Source: Rehaibacterium terrae (GTDB lineage Bacteria > Pseudomonadota > Gammaproteobacteria > Xanthomonadales > Xanthomonadaceae). From it: 64,000 nucleotides of DNA. Each line of letters opens with the position of its first letter. Position 1 is the stretch's first letter. A program made the position numbers and the translations under genes. The notes beneath the pieces were generated by a model, which searched no databases, had not been told where the DNA came from, and saw only the letters and a program-made list of their open reading frames with translations. The stretch lies in NCBI RefSeq assembly GCF_014202935.1, contig NZ_JACHHX010000002.1:1-64000 (forward strand). Reading direction: 5' to 3'. Shown here piece after piece: positions 28,127 through 36,473 of the stretch.

Positions 28127-30610
28127 GTGAACCAGTCCATGCACGCCAACCCCAGTCTGTTCCGGCGCCTCGCCGAGGGCCTGGTCTTCGGCAGCCGCCC
28201 GCTGGTGCTGCTGGTTTTCGCGGTGCTGACCGTGGCGATGCTGTACTTCGCCAGCCAGCTTCGCGTGGACGCGGGATTCAAGAAGCAGATCCCGCTGCAG
28301 CACGAATACATGCAGACCTTCCTGGACTACGAGCGCGAATTCGGTGGCGCCAACCGCGTGCTGGTCGCGCTGATGGCCCGCGAAGGCAGCATCGACAGCC
28401 AGGCGTTCTACACCAAGCTCTACCACGTCACCCAGGCGGTGATGGCGATCGACGAGGTCGACGACGCCCGTGTGCGCTCGCTGTTCACGCCCAACGTGCG
28501 CTTCGTCGAGGTGGTGGAGGACGGCTTCGCCGGCGGCAACGTCATCCCCGACACCTTCACGCCCTATGTCGACGGTTTCGTGGCGAGCGAGGAAGACTTC
28601 GCCACCATCCGCGCCAACATCGTCAAGGCCAACATCCTCGGCCGGCTGGTCGCCAAGGACTGGACCGGCGCCATGGTCTGGGCCGAACTGGTGCCCGAGG
28701 ACGCGGTCGAGAAGCTCGATTACCAGAAAGTCGCCGCCCAGCTCGAAGCGATCCGCCAGCAGTACGAAGACGAGCACCACAGCGTCCACATCATCGGCTT
28801 CGCCAAGGTGGTCGGCGACATCGCCGACGGCGCGCGTTCGGTGGTGGCTTTCTTCGGCGTCACCGTGGCGATCACCTTCCTGCTGCTGATGGCCTACACC
28901 CGCTCGGCGCGCCATGCCGCGCTAGGCATCGTGGCGGCGCTGACCGCGGTGATCTGGACGCTGGGCAGCCTGCGTCTGCTCGGTTTCGGCATCGACCCGA
29001 TGAACATCCTCACGCCGTTCCTGATCTTCGCGATCGGCGTATCCCACGGCGTGCAGATGATCAACGCCTGGATCAGCGAACGCCTGTTCGGCAGCGAGAT
29101 CATCGATGCCAGTCAGGCCGGCACCGGCCTGGATGCCTATGCGGCGGCGCGCGCCGCCTTCGCCAAGCTGCTGCTGCCCGGGTCGGTGGCGCTGGCCTCG
29201 GACGTGGTCGGCTTTCTCACCATCCTGCTGATCCCGATCCAGATCATCCGCGAACTGGCGATCACCGCCTCGGTCGGCGTGGCGCTGATCATCCTGACCA
29301 ACCTGATCCTGCTGCCGATCCTGCTGTCGTACATCGACTTCGCCAAGCCGGCGCTGGCGCGCGAGAAGGCCTTGAAGCGGATCGGCAGGCGCGACCATTA
29401 CTGGCGCCTGCTGACCCGTCTGTCCGAGCCGGGGCCGGCGCTGGCGACCATCGTCGTCGCCGTGTCGCTGGGCGTGTTCGGCTTCGTCCACGGACAGAAG
29501 ATGCAGGTCGGCGATTCCGAGGCCGGCGTGCCCGAATTGCGTCCGGAAGCGCGCTTCAACCAGGACGCGGCCAAGATCGCCGACCACTTCGCGCTCGGCA
29601 TCGACTCCATCACCGTCATCGCCGAGGCACGTCCCGACGCCTGCACGCTGAGCTACCCGGCGATGGAGCTGATCGACCGCTTCGCCTGGCACCTGTACAA
29701 CGTCGAGGGCGTGCAGCAGGTGATCTCGCTGCCGCAGGCGGCCAAGATCGTCAACGCCGGCTGGAACGACGGCTCGATCCGCTGGCGCGTGCTGCCGCGC
29801 GATCCCGACACCCTGCGCGTCGCCACCCAGGGCTTCGAGACCGACTCGGGCCTGCTCAACGCCGACTGCTCGGCGATTCCGGTCACCGCCTTCCTCACCG
29901 ATCACAAGGCCGAGACCATCACCCGCGTGGTGCGCGCCGTGAAGGAATTCCGCGAGGCCAACCAGGCGTGGTATCCCGGCACCAACCTGCGCGTCGAGCT
30001 GGCCGAGCGGGCACTGGAAGAGGGTGACGCCTTCGAGTCCCACCAGGTCAACTTGCGCCTGGCCACCGGCAACGCCGGCGTGATGGCAGCCACCAACGAG
30101 CGCGTCAGCGCGGCGCAGTACCCGATGATGGGCCTGGTGTATCTGGCGGTGATCGTGCTGTGCCTGCTGGCCTACCGCTCGCCGAAGGCGACCCTGGCGA
30201 TCGTGCTGCCGCTGGTGATCGTCTCGCTGCTGGCCAACGCCCTGATGGCGTCGATGAACATCGGCCTCAAGGTCAACACCCTGCCGGTGGCCGCGCTCGG
30301 CGTCGGCATCGGCGTGGACTACGCGATCTACATCTACAGCCGCATGAAGGAATTCCTCGACCAGGGCCTGGGCCTGAGCGAGGCCTATTTCCGCGCGCTC
30401 AAGCTCACCGGCACCGCGGTGCTGTTCACCGGCCTCACCCTGGCCGCCGGCGTCGGCACCTGGATCTTCTCCGAGCTCAAGTTCCAGGCCGACATGGGCG
30501 TGCTGCTGAGCTTCTTCTTCCTGATGAACATGATCGGCGCGATCGTGCTGCTGCCGGCGCTGTTGCGGTGGTTGCTCAGGGGGCAGGAAGCGGTGGCCGG
30601 TAACCGGTAA
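28127..30610 (+). CDS. MMPL-type RND exporter
   Basis: This 827-residue inner-membrane transporter has RND topology: one helix (residues ~20-40), a periplasmic domain, five helices, a second helix plus periplasmic domain, then five helices. Motifs include NILTPFLIFAIGVSHGVQMINAW in the first half and TLPVAALGVGIGVDYAIYIYSRMKEF in the second, where acidic and tyrosine residues drive proton coupling. MMPL members export lipids or other hydrophobic compounds. It is last in the lipase-DUF1302-DUF1329-YCF48 unit. GTG 28127 is used, but ATG 28139 (823 aa) is nearly as good: the G-rich ribosome site is too close to GTG and a little far from ATG. Confidence 0.88.
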   Translation: MNQSMHANPSLFRRLAEGLVFGSRPLVLLVFAVLTVAMLYFASQLRVDAGFKKQIPLQHEYMQTFLDYEREFGGANRVLVALMAREGSIDSQAFYTKLYHVTQAVMAIDEVDDARVRSLFTPNVRFVEVVEDGFAGGNVIPDTFTPYVDGFVASEEDFATIRANIVKANILGRLVAKDWTGAMVWAELVPEDAVEKLDYQKVAAQLEAIRQQYEDEHHSVHIIGFAKVVGDIADGARSVVAFFGVTVAITFLLLMAYTRSARHAALGIVAALTAVIWTLGSLRLLGFGIDPMNILTPFLIFAIGVSHGVQMINAWISERLFGSEIIDASQAGTGLDAYAAARAAFAKLLLPGSVALASDVVGFLTILLIPIQIIRELAITASVGVALIILTNLILLPILLSYIDFAKPALAREKALKRIGRRDHYWRLLTRLSEPGPALATIVVAVSLGVFGFVHGQKMQVGDSEAGVPELRPEARFNQDAAKIADHFALGIDSITVIAEARPDACTLSYPAMELIDRFAWHLYNVEGVQQVISLPQAAKIVNAGWNDGSIRWRVLPRDPDTLRVATQGFETDSGLLNADCSAIPVTAFLTDHKAETITRVVRAVKEFREANQAWYPGTNLRVELAERALEEGDAFESHQVNLRLATGNAGVMAATNERVSAAQYPMMGLVYLAVIVLCLLAYRSPKATLAIVLPLVIVSLLANALMASMNIGLKVNTLPVAALGVGIGVDYAIYIYSRMKEFLDQGLGLSEAYFRALKLTGTAVLFTGLTLAAGVGTWIFSELKFQADMGVLLSFFFLMNMIGAIVLLPALLRWLLRGQEAVAGNR

Positions 30611-30715
30611 CCGGAAATCGGTTGCCGGAAACCGGAGAGCCGTGCGCCTGCGCGCACGGGTAGCCGGGTGGGAAAGCGGCAGTGAGCGAGGTGCTGCTTT
30701 TCCGGTTGCCGGCCG
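30611..30715. repeat. Low-complexity CCGGTTxCCGG-type repeat between convergent genes
   Basis: Starts at the MMPL stop codon with CCGG/AACCGG units, holds a perfect 8 bp hairpin at 30640-30647/30652-30659, and ends with a similar TTCCGGTTGCCGGC block directly at the eamA stop codon. The hairpin may serve as a terminator for both genes, although there is no T-tract. Confidence 0.6.
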
Positions 30716-31603
30716 CTAGGCATCCGACGCCGGCGGCGCCGGCCGGTGCCGGGTCTTGGCGCGCAGCGCGATGACCAGCACGCCGCCGAGCACCATCGCG
30801 CCGCCGACGAACAGTCGCGGCCCGGGGCGGTCGCCCCAGAACAGCATGCCCAAGATCACCGCGCCCACCGGCGCCAGCAGCAGCCAGGGCGTCACCACCG
30901 CCACCGGATGGCGCTGGATCAGCGTGTAGTACAGGCCGTGGCCGAGCAGCGAGGAGACCAGCGCCGAGTAGGCCACGCCGCCCCAGCCGATCCAGCTCGC
31001 CCCGGCGAACGCCGCCGCCGCGTCCGGCTCGAACGCGAAGCTGATCGCGAACAGCGGGCCGACGCCGAGCACCGCCGTCCAGCCCTGCGCGCTGAACAGG
31101 CTCTGCCCGACCAGTCCGCGCATCAGCACCGTCCCCAGGGCGAGGAAGGCGGCCGAGATCAGCATCACCACCACCGACTCCGGGCGCTGCAGTACCAGCG
31201 GATCGAAGCCCAGCACCAGCACGCCGGCGAAGCTGACCGCGATGCCGGCACCGGTGCGCCAGCCGAAGCGCTCGCCGAGCGCGAACCAGGCCAGCAGCGC
31301 CGCCATCGGCACGTAGCTCTGCATCACGATCGCCGGCGAGGCCAGGTTGCCGGCCGCCTTCAGCGCCCAGAAGCTCAGGCCGAAATGCAGCACGCCGTTG
31401 CACAGCGCCACCGTCACCAGCCGCGGCCATTGCCCCGGCGCCGGCCGCTGCAGGAATGGAATCAGCAGCACCGACAGCAGCGCCAGGCGCAGGCCGGTGA
31501 ACAGGAACGGCGGGATCTCCCGCAGCGCGAACGCCGAGGTGAGGAAGTTGCCCGCCCAGGCGGCGCAAATCAGCAGCAGGATGGCGATGTCGCGGGCGGG
31601 CAT
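30716..31603 (-). CDS. EamA/DMT family transporter
   Basis: The 295-residue protein has ten predicted helices in two EamA repeats (about residues 5-137 and 147-280), with a typical first helix DIAILLLICAAWAGNFL and the GERFGWRTGAGIAVSFAGVLVL end of the first repeat. The family (drug/metabolite transporter superfamily) exports amino acids, purines or other small metabolites; the substrate is unknown here. Codon use and GC are like the neighbours. It seems to be a single-gene unit, with a repeat right after its stop codon. Confidence 0.9.
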   Translation of the reverse strand: MPARDIAILLLICAAWAGNFLTSAFALREIPPFLFTGLRLALLSVLLIPFLQRPAPGQWPRLVTVALCNGVLHFGLSFWALKAAGNLASPAIVMQSYVPMAALLAWFALGERFGWRTGAGIAVSFAGVLVLGFDPLVLQRPESVVVMLISAAFLALGTVLMRGLVGQSLFSAQGWTAVLGVGPLFAISFAFEPDAAAAFAGASWIGWGGVAYSALVSSLLGHGLYYTLIQRHPVAVVTPWLLLAPVGAVILGMLFWGDRPGPRLFVGGAMVLGGVLVIALRAKTRHRPAPPASDA

Positions 31604-31737
31604 GGGATTGCTCTGGCGGGCCGGCGGCGCCCACCGAAGCGGACGTCAGCCAGCGTGCAAGGTCCGCGGGGAGGCCTTGCGCATCCGCGGCTTCTGCCGC
31701 GGCCGGCTGCCTCGTATACCCGCGCGTCGTGGCCGAG

Positions 31738-31756
31738 GGCGCTGCAACGCAGCGCC
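31738..31756. terminator. Possible terminator hairpin after the Mpo1-like gene
   Basis: Perfect 8 bp stem (31738-31745/31749-31756, loop AAC) about 60 nt beyond the Mpo1-like stop codon. There is no T-tract. The rest of the 31604-31815 interval shows nothing else. Confidence 0.35.
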
Positions 31757-31815
31757 TGTGCGGCCCGGCTGCCTGTTCGGCGCCGGTGGTGTCTTCGTGC
31801 CCGGCAGGGCGTTGC

Positions 31816-32280
31816 TCAGTACGACCAGCCGAGCTTGCGGTAGAGCTTGCTCAGCGTCCATGCCGGCCCGATCAGCAGATAGACCAGGTCGGTGAAGAAG
31901 CTCGGACGCTTGCCCTCGATCCTGTGACCGATGAACTGGCCGATCCAGGCCGCGACGAACACCACGATGGCGGTGTACAGCAGTGCCTGCATGCCGAACG
32001 CGGCGGCGAACAGATGGCAGCCGTAGAGCATCAGCGCAAAAGCGACGAAGAGGCCGGCGCCCAGCGCGCGCGAGCGTGGCCAGTAGAACAGCAGCGCGAA
32101 GAAGCAGGCCACGCCGGCCCAGGCGCCGGGGCGGGCGAAGGCGGTCGGCACCGGGATCGTCCACAGCAGGGCGATCACCGACCACACGATCAGCGGCACG
32201 CAGACCAGATGGATGGCCTGGTTGGTCGGGTGCTGGTGGTCCTCGCCGTATTTTTCCAGCCAGGGGTGGATCGAGCGCAT
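31816..32280 (-). CDS. Mpo1-like (DUF962) membrane protein
   Basis: The 154-residue protein belongs to the Mpo1/YGL010w family. Yeast Mpo1 is an Fe(II)-dependent dioxygenase that shortens 2-hydroxy fatty acids by alpha-oxidation. The conserved N-terminal WLEKYGEDHQHPTNQAIHLVCVPLIVWS (with the metal-binding histidines) and the C-terminal WIGQFIGHRIEGKRPSFFTDLVYLLIGP are present, with four membrane segments between. Bacterial members are largely uncharacterised. It is a single-gene unit. Confidence 0.9.
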   Translation of the reverse strand: MRSIHPWLEKYGEDHQHPTNQAIHLVCVPLIVWSVIALLWTIPVPTAFARPGAWAGVACFFALLFYWPRSRALGAGLFVAFALMLYGCHLFAAAFGMQALLYTAIVVFVAAWIGQFIGHRIEGKRPSFFTDLVYLLIGPAWTLSKLYRKLGWSY

Positions 32281-32428
32281 GGTGTGTGCTCCGTCGGTGG
32301 TGGTTCGGTGGATGCAAACCGGTGATCGGATCGGAACAAGCGGCTCGGCATCCTTGCGCAGGCCTTGCTCCTGCGCTTCCGATCGAGCGCGCCGCGCGCG
32401 ACCCAGTTCCGATTCCCGATTTCCGGCT

Positions 32429-33325
32429 TTACGCCAGCGCGATGCCCGCCAGCCGCTTCAACGCCTCGGCGTACTTCGCGCGGGTGCCTTCGATGACCTC
32501 GGGCGGGAGTTTCGGACCCGGCGCGGTCTTGTTCCAGTCCAGCGTCTCCAGGTAGTCGCGCACGAACTGCTTGTCGTAACTCGGCGGGCTGATGCCGACC
32601 CGGTACTGGTCGGCCGGCCAGAAACGCGAGGAATCCGGCGTGAGCATCTCATCCATCACCCGCAGTGTGCCGTCCTCGTCGAGGCCGAACTCCAGCTTGG
32701 TGTCGGCGATGATGATCCCGCGCTGCGCAGCGTAGTCGGCGGCGAAGCGGTAGATCGCCAGCGTCGCCTCGCGCACGCGCTCGGCCAGCTCGCCGCCGAT
32801 CCGCGCGACGATGGCATCGAAGCTGACGTTCTGGTCGTGGTCGCCGACGGCGGCCTTGGTCGAGGGCGTGAAGATCGGCTCGGGCAGCTTCTCGGCCTGG
32901 CGCAGCCCGGCCGGCAGCCGGATGCCGCAGACCGCGCCGGTCGCCTGGTAGTCCTTCCAGCCCGAGCCGATCAGGTAGCCGCGCACGATGGCCTCCACCG
33001 GCAGCGGCCTGAGCCGTCGCGTCACCACCGCGCGCTTTTCGTACAGCGCCGCGTCCACGCCGGCCGGCAGCACCGCCGCCACCGATTCGTGGGTGAGGTG
33101 GTTGGGGACGATGTGCGCGGTCTTGTCGAACCAGAAATTGGAGATCTGGCAGAGCATCTCGCCCTTGCCCGGGATCGGATCGGGCAGCACCACATCGAAG
33201 GCCGAGAGGCGGTCGGTGGCGATCATCAGCAGGCGCTGGCCGGGCAAGGCGTAGACATCGCGGACCTTGCCGCGATGGAGCAGCTCCAGGCCGGGCAGGT
33301 CGGCGGTGTGCAGGACGGTGGACAA
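32429..33325 (-). CDS. purC: Phosphoribosylaminoimidazole-succinocarboxamide synthase
   Basis: Catalyses the ATP-dependent joining of aspartate to CAIR in purine synthesis. The 298-residue form is of the longer (yeast-like) SAICAR synthase type, with [11 protein letters not shown] (residues 14-24), [24 protein letters not shown], and the signature [14 protein letters not shown] near residue 200. The start is taken as TTG 33325: a GGAG ribosome site lies 8 nt upstream and homologues begin at the following STVLHTADL. An in-frame GTG at 33334 is the alternative. A GATTCCCGATTTCCGG repeat directly follows the stop codon. Confidence 0.94.
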   Translation of the reverse strand: MSTVLHTADLPGLELLHRGKVRDVYALPGQRLLMIATDRLSAFDVVLPDPIPGKGEMLCQISNFWFDKTAHIVPNHLTHESVAAVLPAGVDAALYEKRAVVTRRLRPLPVEAIVRGYLIGSGWKDYQATGAVCGIRLPAGLRQAEKLPEPIFTPSTKAAVGDHDQNVSFDAIVARIGGELAERVREATLAIYRFAADYAAQRGIIIADTKLEFGLDEDGTLRVMDEMLTPDSSRFWPADQYRVGISPPSYDKQFVRDYLETLDWNKTAPGPKLPPEVIEGTRAKYAEALKRLAGIALA

Positions 33326-33410
33326 GGCGGGCACTCCGGCAAAGCGCCAATTGTAGCGGCGGGCGTGCCCGCTGCAGGAGCGGCGGACGATCCCGGCTAG
33401 AATGGGCGCC

Positions 33411-33764
33411 ATGACACGTCACGCCCTGGCCGCCCTGACGGCCCTCGCGCTTTCCGCCTGTTCCACCGAACCCCCGCCGAATGCCGCCGTCGGCATGGCC
33501 GCGGACGTGGCGCGCCCGGCCAAACTCGGCCTGTGCGTGGCCTGCCACGGCGATACCGGCATCAGCCGCATCCCCGGCACGCCGCACATCGCCGGCCAGG
33601 ACGAGATCTACCTGCGCAAGGCGCTGACCGAGTACCGCGACGGCCGCCGCCACGGCGGGCCGATGAATGCCGCCGCCGGCGGCCTGTCCGCTGCCGACAT
33701 CGATGCACTGGCGGCCTGGTACGCCGCGCAGCGCTGGCCGGCCGCGGCGGAGGGCACGCCATGA
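33411..33764 (+). CDS. Cytochrome c lipoprotein
   Basis: The 117-residue protein has a lipoprotein signal (ALALSAC, Cys17), then one c-type heme motif CVACH (Cys42, Cys45, His46) and a likely axial Met85 in [24 protein letters not shown], as in small class I cytochromes c (c553/c4 half-domain). It would be anchored to a membrane facing the periplasm. It overlaps the next gene, a DnaJ-domain protein, by ATGA and diverges from purC. The ATG at 33402 is in frame but would put extra residues ahead of the signal peptide. Confidence 0.88.
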   Translation: MTRHALAALTALALSACSTEPPPNAAVGMAADVARPAKLGLCVACHGDTGISRIPGTPHIAGQDEIYLRKALTEYRDGRRHGGPMNAAAGGLSAADIDALAAWYAAQRWPAAAEGTP

Positions 33765-34093
33765 GGTGGTACGGCAAACTGCTCGGCTTCATCGCCGGCT
33801 GGCTGCTGCTGCGCCACCCGGCCGGGGGGCTGATCGGCCTGCTGATCGGCCACGCCTTCGACGCCGACTGGTTCGGCCTGCGCAAGCCCAGCCCGTACCG
33901 CGAGCTGGGCCTGACCGAGGACGCCTCCGATGCCGAGGTCGAGCGCGCCTACCGCCGCCTGATCGCCCAGTACCACCCGGACAAGCTGGTCGGCATCGCC
34001 GACGACCTGCGCCAGCAGGCCGAGGACAAGGCGCGCCGCATCAACGCCGCCTACGAGGCGATCCAGAAACAGCGCCGCAAGCGCCACTCCTGA
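33761..34093 (+). CDS. Short membrane-anchored DnaJ-domain protein
   Basis: The 110-residue protein starts with a glycine-rich membrane segment ([25 protein letters not shown], residues 6-34) as in DjlA, then a J domain (residues 44-108) with the essential HPD at 72-74. It lacks the central TerB-like domain of full DjlA, so it is a minimal membrane J-protein that could recruit DnaK to the inner membrane. It overlaps the cytochrome gene and lies 11 nt before rpe, so the three are probably one transcript. Confidence 0.88.
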   Translation: MRWYGKLLGFIAGWLLLRHPAGGLIGLLIGHAFDADWFGLRKPSPYRELGLTEDASDAEVERAYRRLIAQYHPDKLVGIADDLRQQAEDKARRINAAYEAIQKQRRKRHS

Positions 34094-34104
34094 CGAGCCA
34101 CGCC

Positions 34105-34779
34105 ATGTCCGACTGCATCATCGCCCCGTCCATCCTCTCCGCGAACTTCGCCAAGCTGGGCGAGGACGTCGATGCCGTGCTCGCCGCCGGTGCCGACTGG
34201 GTGCATTTCGACGTGATGGACAACCATTACGTGCCCAACCTCACCATCGGCCCGATGGTCTGCGAGGCGCTGCGCAGGCACGGCGTCACCGCGCCGATCG
34301 ACGTGCATCTGATGGTCAAGCCGGTGGACCGCATCGTGCCGGATTTCGCCAAGGCCGGCGCCACGCTGATCAGCTTCCATCCCGAGGCCAGCGAGCATGT
34401 CCACCGCACCGTCCAGCTGATCAAGTCGCATGGCTGCCGAGCCGGCCTGGTGCTCAACCCGGCCACGCCGGTCGAGGTGCTGGAGTGGGTGCTGGAGGAA
34501 CTCGACCTGGTGCTGCTGATGTCGGTGAACCCGGGCTTCGGCGGCCAGGCCTTCATCCCCTCGGCGCTCGACAAGCTGCGCCGCGTGCGCGGGATGATCG
34601 ACCGTAGCGGCAAGGCCATCCGGCTGCAGATCGACGGCGGCGTGAAGGTTGACAACATCGGCGAGATCGCCGCCGCCGGCGCCGACACCTTCGTCGCCGG
34701 CTCGGCGATCTTCAACGCGCCCGATTACGCCGACGTGATCGCCCGCATGCGCGCGGCGGTGGCCGCGGCGCGCGGCTGA
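34105..34779 (+). CDS. rpe: Ribulose-phosphate 3-epimerase
   Basis: Interconverts ribulose 5-phosphate and xylulose 5-phosphate (pentose phosphate pathway). The 224-residue TIM barrel has the conserved start [17 protein letters not shown], metal-ligand motif [18 protein letters not shown], the HLMVKP strand and [16 protein letters not shown], and the phosphate-binding [12 protein letters not shown] region. It follows the DnaJ-domain gene by 11 nt. In Xanthomonas and relatives rpe lies just upstream of trpE; here a two-component system and a hairpin array lie between them. Confidence 0.97.
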   Translation: MSDCIIAPSILSANFAKLGEDVDAVLAAGADWVHFDVMDNHYVPNLTIGPMVCEALRRHGVTAPIDVHLMVKPVDRIVPDFAKAGATLISFHPEASEHVHRTVQLIKSHGCRAGLVLNPATPVEVLEWVLEELDLVLLMSVNPGFGGQAFIPSALDKLRRVRGMIDRSGKAIRLQIDGGVKVDNIGEIAAAGADTFVAGSAIFNAPDYADVIARMRAAVAAARG

Positions 34780-34823
34780 GGGAAGGTCTGAACAAGTGTC
34801 CATCCTGGACTTGCCAGCCCACG

Positions 34824-34934
34824 CCGCGTCCGGCGCATGTCCGGACGCGGCTTCGACGAATCAAGCACTTGCGTGCTTGATTCGCGAGCCGGCCATGCAT
34901 GGCCGGCGGAACCTCTGAATTGATCAGAGGTTCC
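34824..34934. repeat. Array of four perfect hairpins
   Basis: Four back-to-back perfect inverted repeats: 34824-34833/34841-34850 (10 bp), 34857-34868/34873-34884 (12 bp, loop TTGC), a 20 bp palindrome 34888-34907, and 34908-34918/34924-34934 (11 bp, loop ATTGA). A weaker hairpin with a bulge sits before them (34793-34813). No reading frame is supported. Downstream of rpe, it could end transcription, but the conserved-looking structure suggests a repeat element or structured RNA. Confidence 0.75.
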
Positions 34935-35006
34935 TGAGCGCGGACAGGGTCGGGGCCTCCCTGCCCCGTGGCATCGTCCCTGCCGATGACATGGCGGCCA
35001 GTGCGC

Positions 35007-35192
35007 TCACAGCGGGCGCCACTCGGGCGCGGTCTCGTCGCGCCGCCGCGACGGGCGCGGCAGCGGCGGGCCGGGCCAGGGCGGGGCGGCCGATTCGCCG
35101 TAGCGCAGGCGCACTTTGCCGGGCAGCTCGTGCGGCTCGGCGATGTCCGGACGGGCGTCGGGCGCAAGCGGCCGGTCGGGGCTCAGGATCAT
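35007..35192 (-). CDS. Small hypothetical protein
   Basis: A 61-residue reading frame with a good GAGGAG ribosome site and the sequence MILSPDRPLAPDARPDIAEP, then proline-rich ending. No domain is recognised. It follows the 43-residue frame by 13 nt and is the last of three small minus-strand frames opposite the two-component system. Real expression is likely but unproven. Confidence 0.5.
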   Translation of the reverse strand: MILSPDRPLAPDARPDIAEPHELPGKVRLRYGESAAPPWPGPPLPRPSRRRDETAPEWRPL

Positions 35193-35205
35193 GGCGGCGC
35201 TCCTC

Positions 35206-35337
35206 TCAATCGCGGGGGATGACCAGCGCCAGCAGCACGATGACCAGCGCGACCAGCAGACGCAGCGGCAGGTCACGCGCCGTGTGCGCGGCAGCGACGG
35301 GGCGGAATCCGGGCCCGGTGCGGGCGATGGATGGCAT
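35206..35337 (-). CDS. Tiny predicted membrane protein
   Basis: A 43-residue frame: a basic N-terminal half and one hydrophobic helix (LLVALVIVLLALVI, about residues 27-40), ending PRD. It lies 12 nt after the 54-residue frame and 13 nt before the 61-residue frame. The shape is that of a single-pass small membrane protein; the ribosome site is weak. No known family recognised. Confidence 0.5.
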   Translation of the reverse strand: MPSIARTGPGFRPVAAAHTARDLPLRLLVALVIVLLALVIPRD

Positions 35338-35349
35338 GGTCGCGCCCCG

Positions 35350-35514
35350 TCAGCTTCGGGGGGGTGGGACTTCGTGCGCGCCGGCGCGCGCCGCCAGCGC
35401 CGCGCGCAGCGCGCGCTGCATCAGCGCCACGCCGATGGCGCGGCGGTGGCGGGCGCTGGCGCTGTCCAGACAGCGCGGCTTGCGGGTTTCGCGGGGTGTG
35501 GCGCGGTCGCTCAT
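35350..35514 (-). CDS. Small basic hypothetical protein
   Basis: A 54-residue arginine/alanine-rich frame (MSDRATPRETRKPRCLDSASARHRR at the start region) with GGAG about 8 nt before the start. It is divergent from the response-regulator gene at 35659 across 144 bp, and is first of three closely spaced small frames. No family is recognised; co-occurrence next to the same regulator in other genomes would be the test of function. Confidence 0.45.
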   Translation of the reverse strand: MSDRATPRETRKPRCLDSASARHRRAIGVALMQRALRAALAARAGAHEVPPPRS

Positions 35515-35658
35515 GGCCGGCTCCGGTCGAGGGTGCGGCGCCATTGCAACGCCGCCATCGGGCGTGGCCGGGCCGCTTCGGGCCGGCTGGCCGACGAGTT
35601 GTGGCAATTCGCGGGCGGCGCGTTGTCGCGCGGCGGGGCGCCGCCTATCCTCGCAGCC

Positions 35659-36348
35659 ATGAGCCGGACCGTCGCCATCGTCGAAGACGAACCCGCCATC
35701 CGTGACAACTACGCCGAGGCACTGCGCCGCTACGGCTTCGAGGTGCACGGCTTCGGCAGCCGGCCGGAGGCGAAGCTGGCCTTCTCGCTCCGGCTGCCCG
35801 ATCTGGTGATCATCGACATCGGCCTGGGCGACGAGCCCGAGGGCGGTTTCGAGCTGTGTCGCGAGCTGCGCGCGCGTTCGTCGACGCTGCCGATCCTGTT
35901 CTTGACCGCGCGCGATTCCGACCTGGACGTGATCTCCGGCCTGCGGCTGGGCGCCGACGACTACCTCAGCAAGGACATCAGCCTGCCGCAGCTCACCGCG
36001 CGCGTGCAGGCGCTGTTCCGCCGGATGGAGGCGCTGCGCGCGCCGGCCGCGCGCGAGCAGGTGTTCGCGTTGCGCGGCTTGCGGCTGGAGGTGGAGCGCA
36101 TGCGGGTGGTCTGGAACGGCAGCGACGTGCCGCTGACCGTCACCGAGTTCTGGATGGTGCATGCGCTGGTGCGCCACCCCGGCCATGTGCGCAGCCGCGA
36201 ACAGCTCATGCGCGAGGCGCAGGTGGTGGTGGACGATGCCACCATCACCTCGCACATCAAGCGCATCCGGCGCAAATTCCAGGCCATCGACCCCACCTTC
36301 GACGAGATCGACACCGTGCACGGGGCGGGTTACCGGTGGCGGCCGTGA
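35659..36348 (+). CDS. Response regulator, OmpR/PhoB class
   Basis: The 229-residue protein has a receiver domain with phosphoacceptor D53 (LVIIDIGLGDEPEGG) and conserved Lys105 (DDYLSKDIS), and a winged-helix C-terminal domain (TVTEFWMVHALVRHPGHVRSREQLM ... ITSHIKRIRRKFQ). It is followed 125 nt later by its likely kinase. Sequence features, especially the short acidic insert after D53, resemble the regulators annotated as 'proteobacterial dedicated sortase system' (PdsR), a comparison from memory. No sortase gene is in the window. Confidence 0.9.
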   Translation: MSRTVAIVEDEPAIRDNYAEALRRYGFEVHGFGSRPEAKLAFSLRLPDLVIIDIGLGDEPEGGFELCRELRARSSTLPILFLTARDSDLDVISGLRLGADDYLSKDISLPQLTARVQALFRRMEALRAPAAREQVFALRGLRLEVERMRVVWNGSDVPLTVTEFWMVHALVRHPGHVRSREQLMREAQVVVDDATITSHIKRIRRKFQAIDPTFDEIDTVHGAGYRWRP

Positions 36349-36473
36349 TGAACGCGCCGGACACGGGGCACCGGGCATCGGCTGCGTGCTGCGTGCGTCC
36401 GTTCGTCATGCGGGCGGCCGGCTTGGCTTTTCCGATTCCCCATTTCCGGTTCCCGACTTCCGAAAGCTGACCC

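Noticed and set aside
33361-33395. Second REP-like element with GCAGGAGCGGC near purC
   Set aside because: Only one arm (about 11 bp) resembles the REP core and no inverted partner is present.
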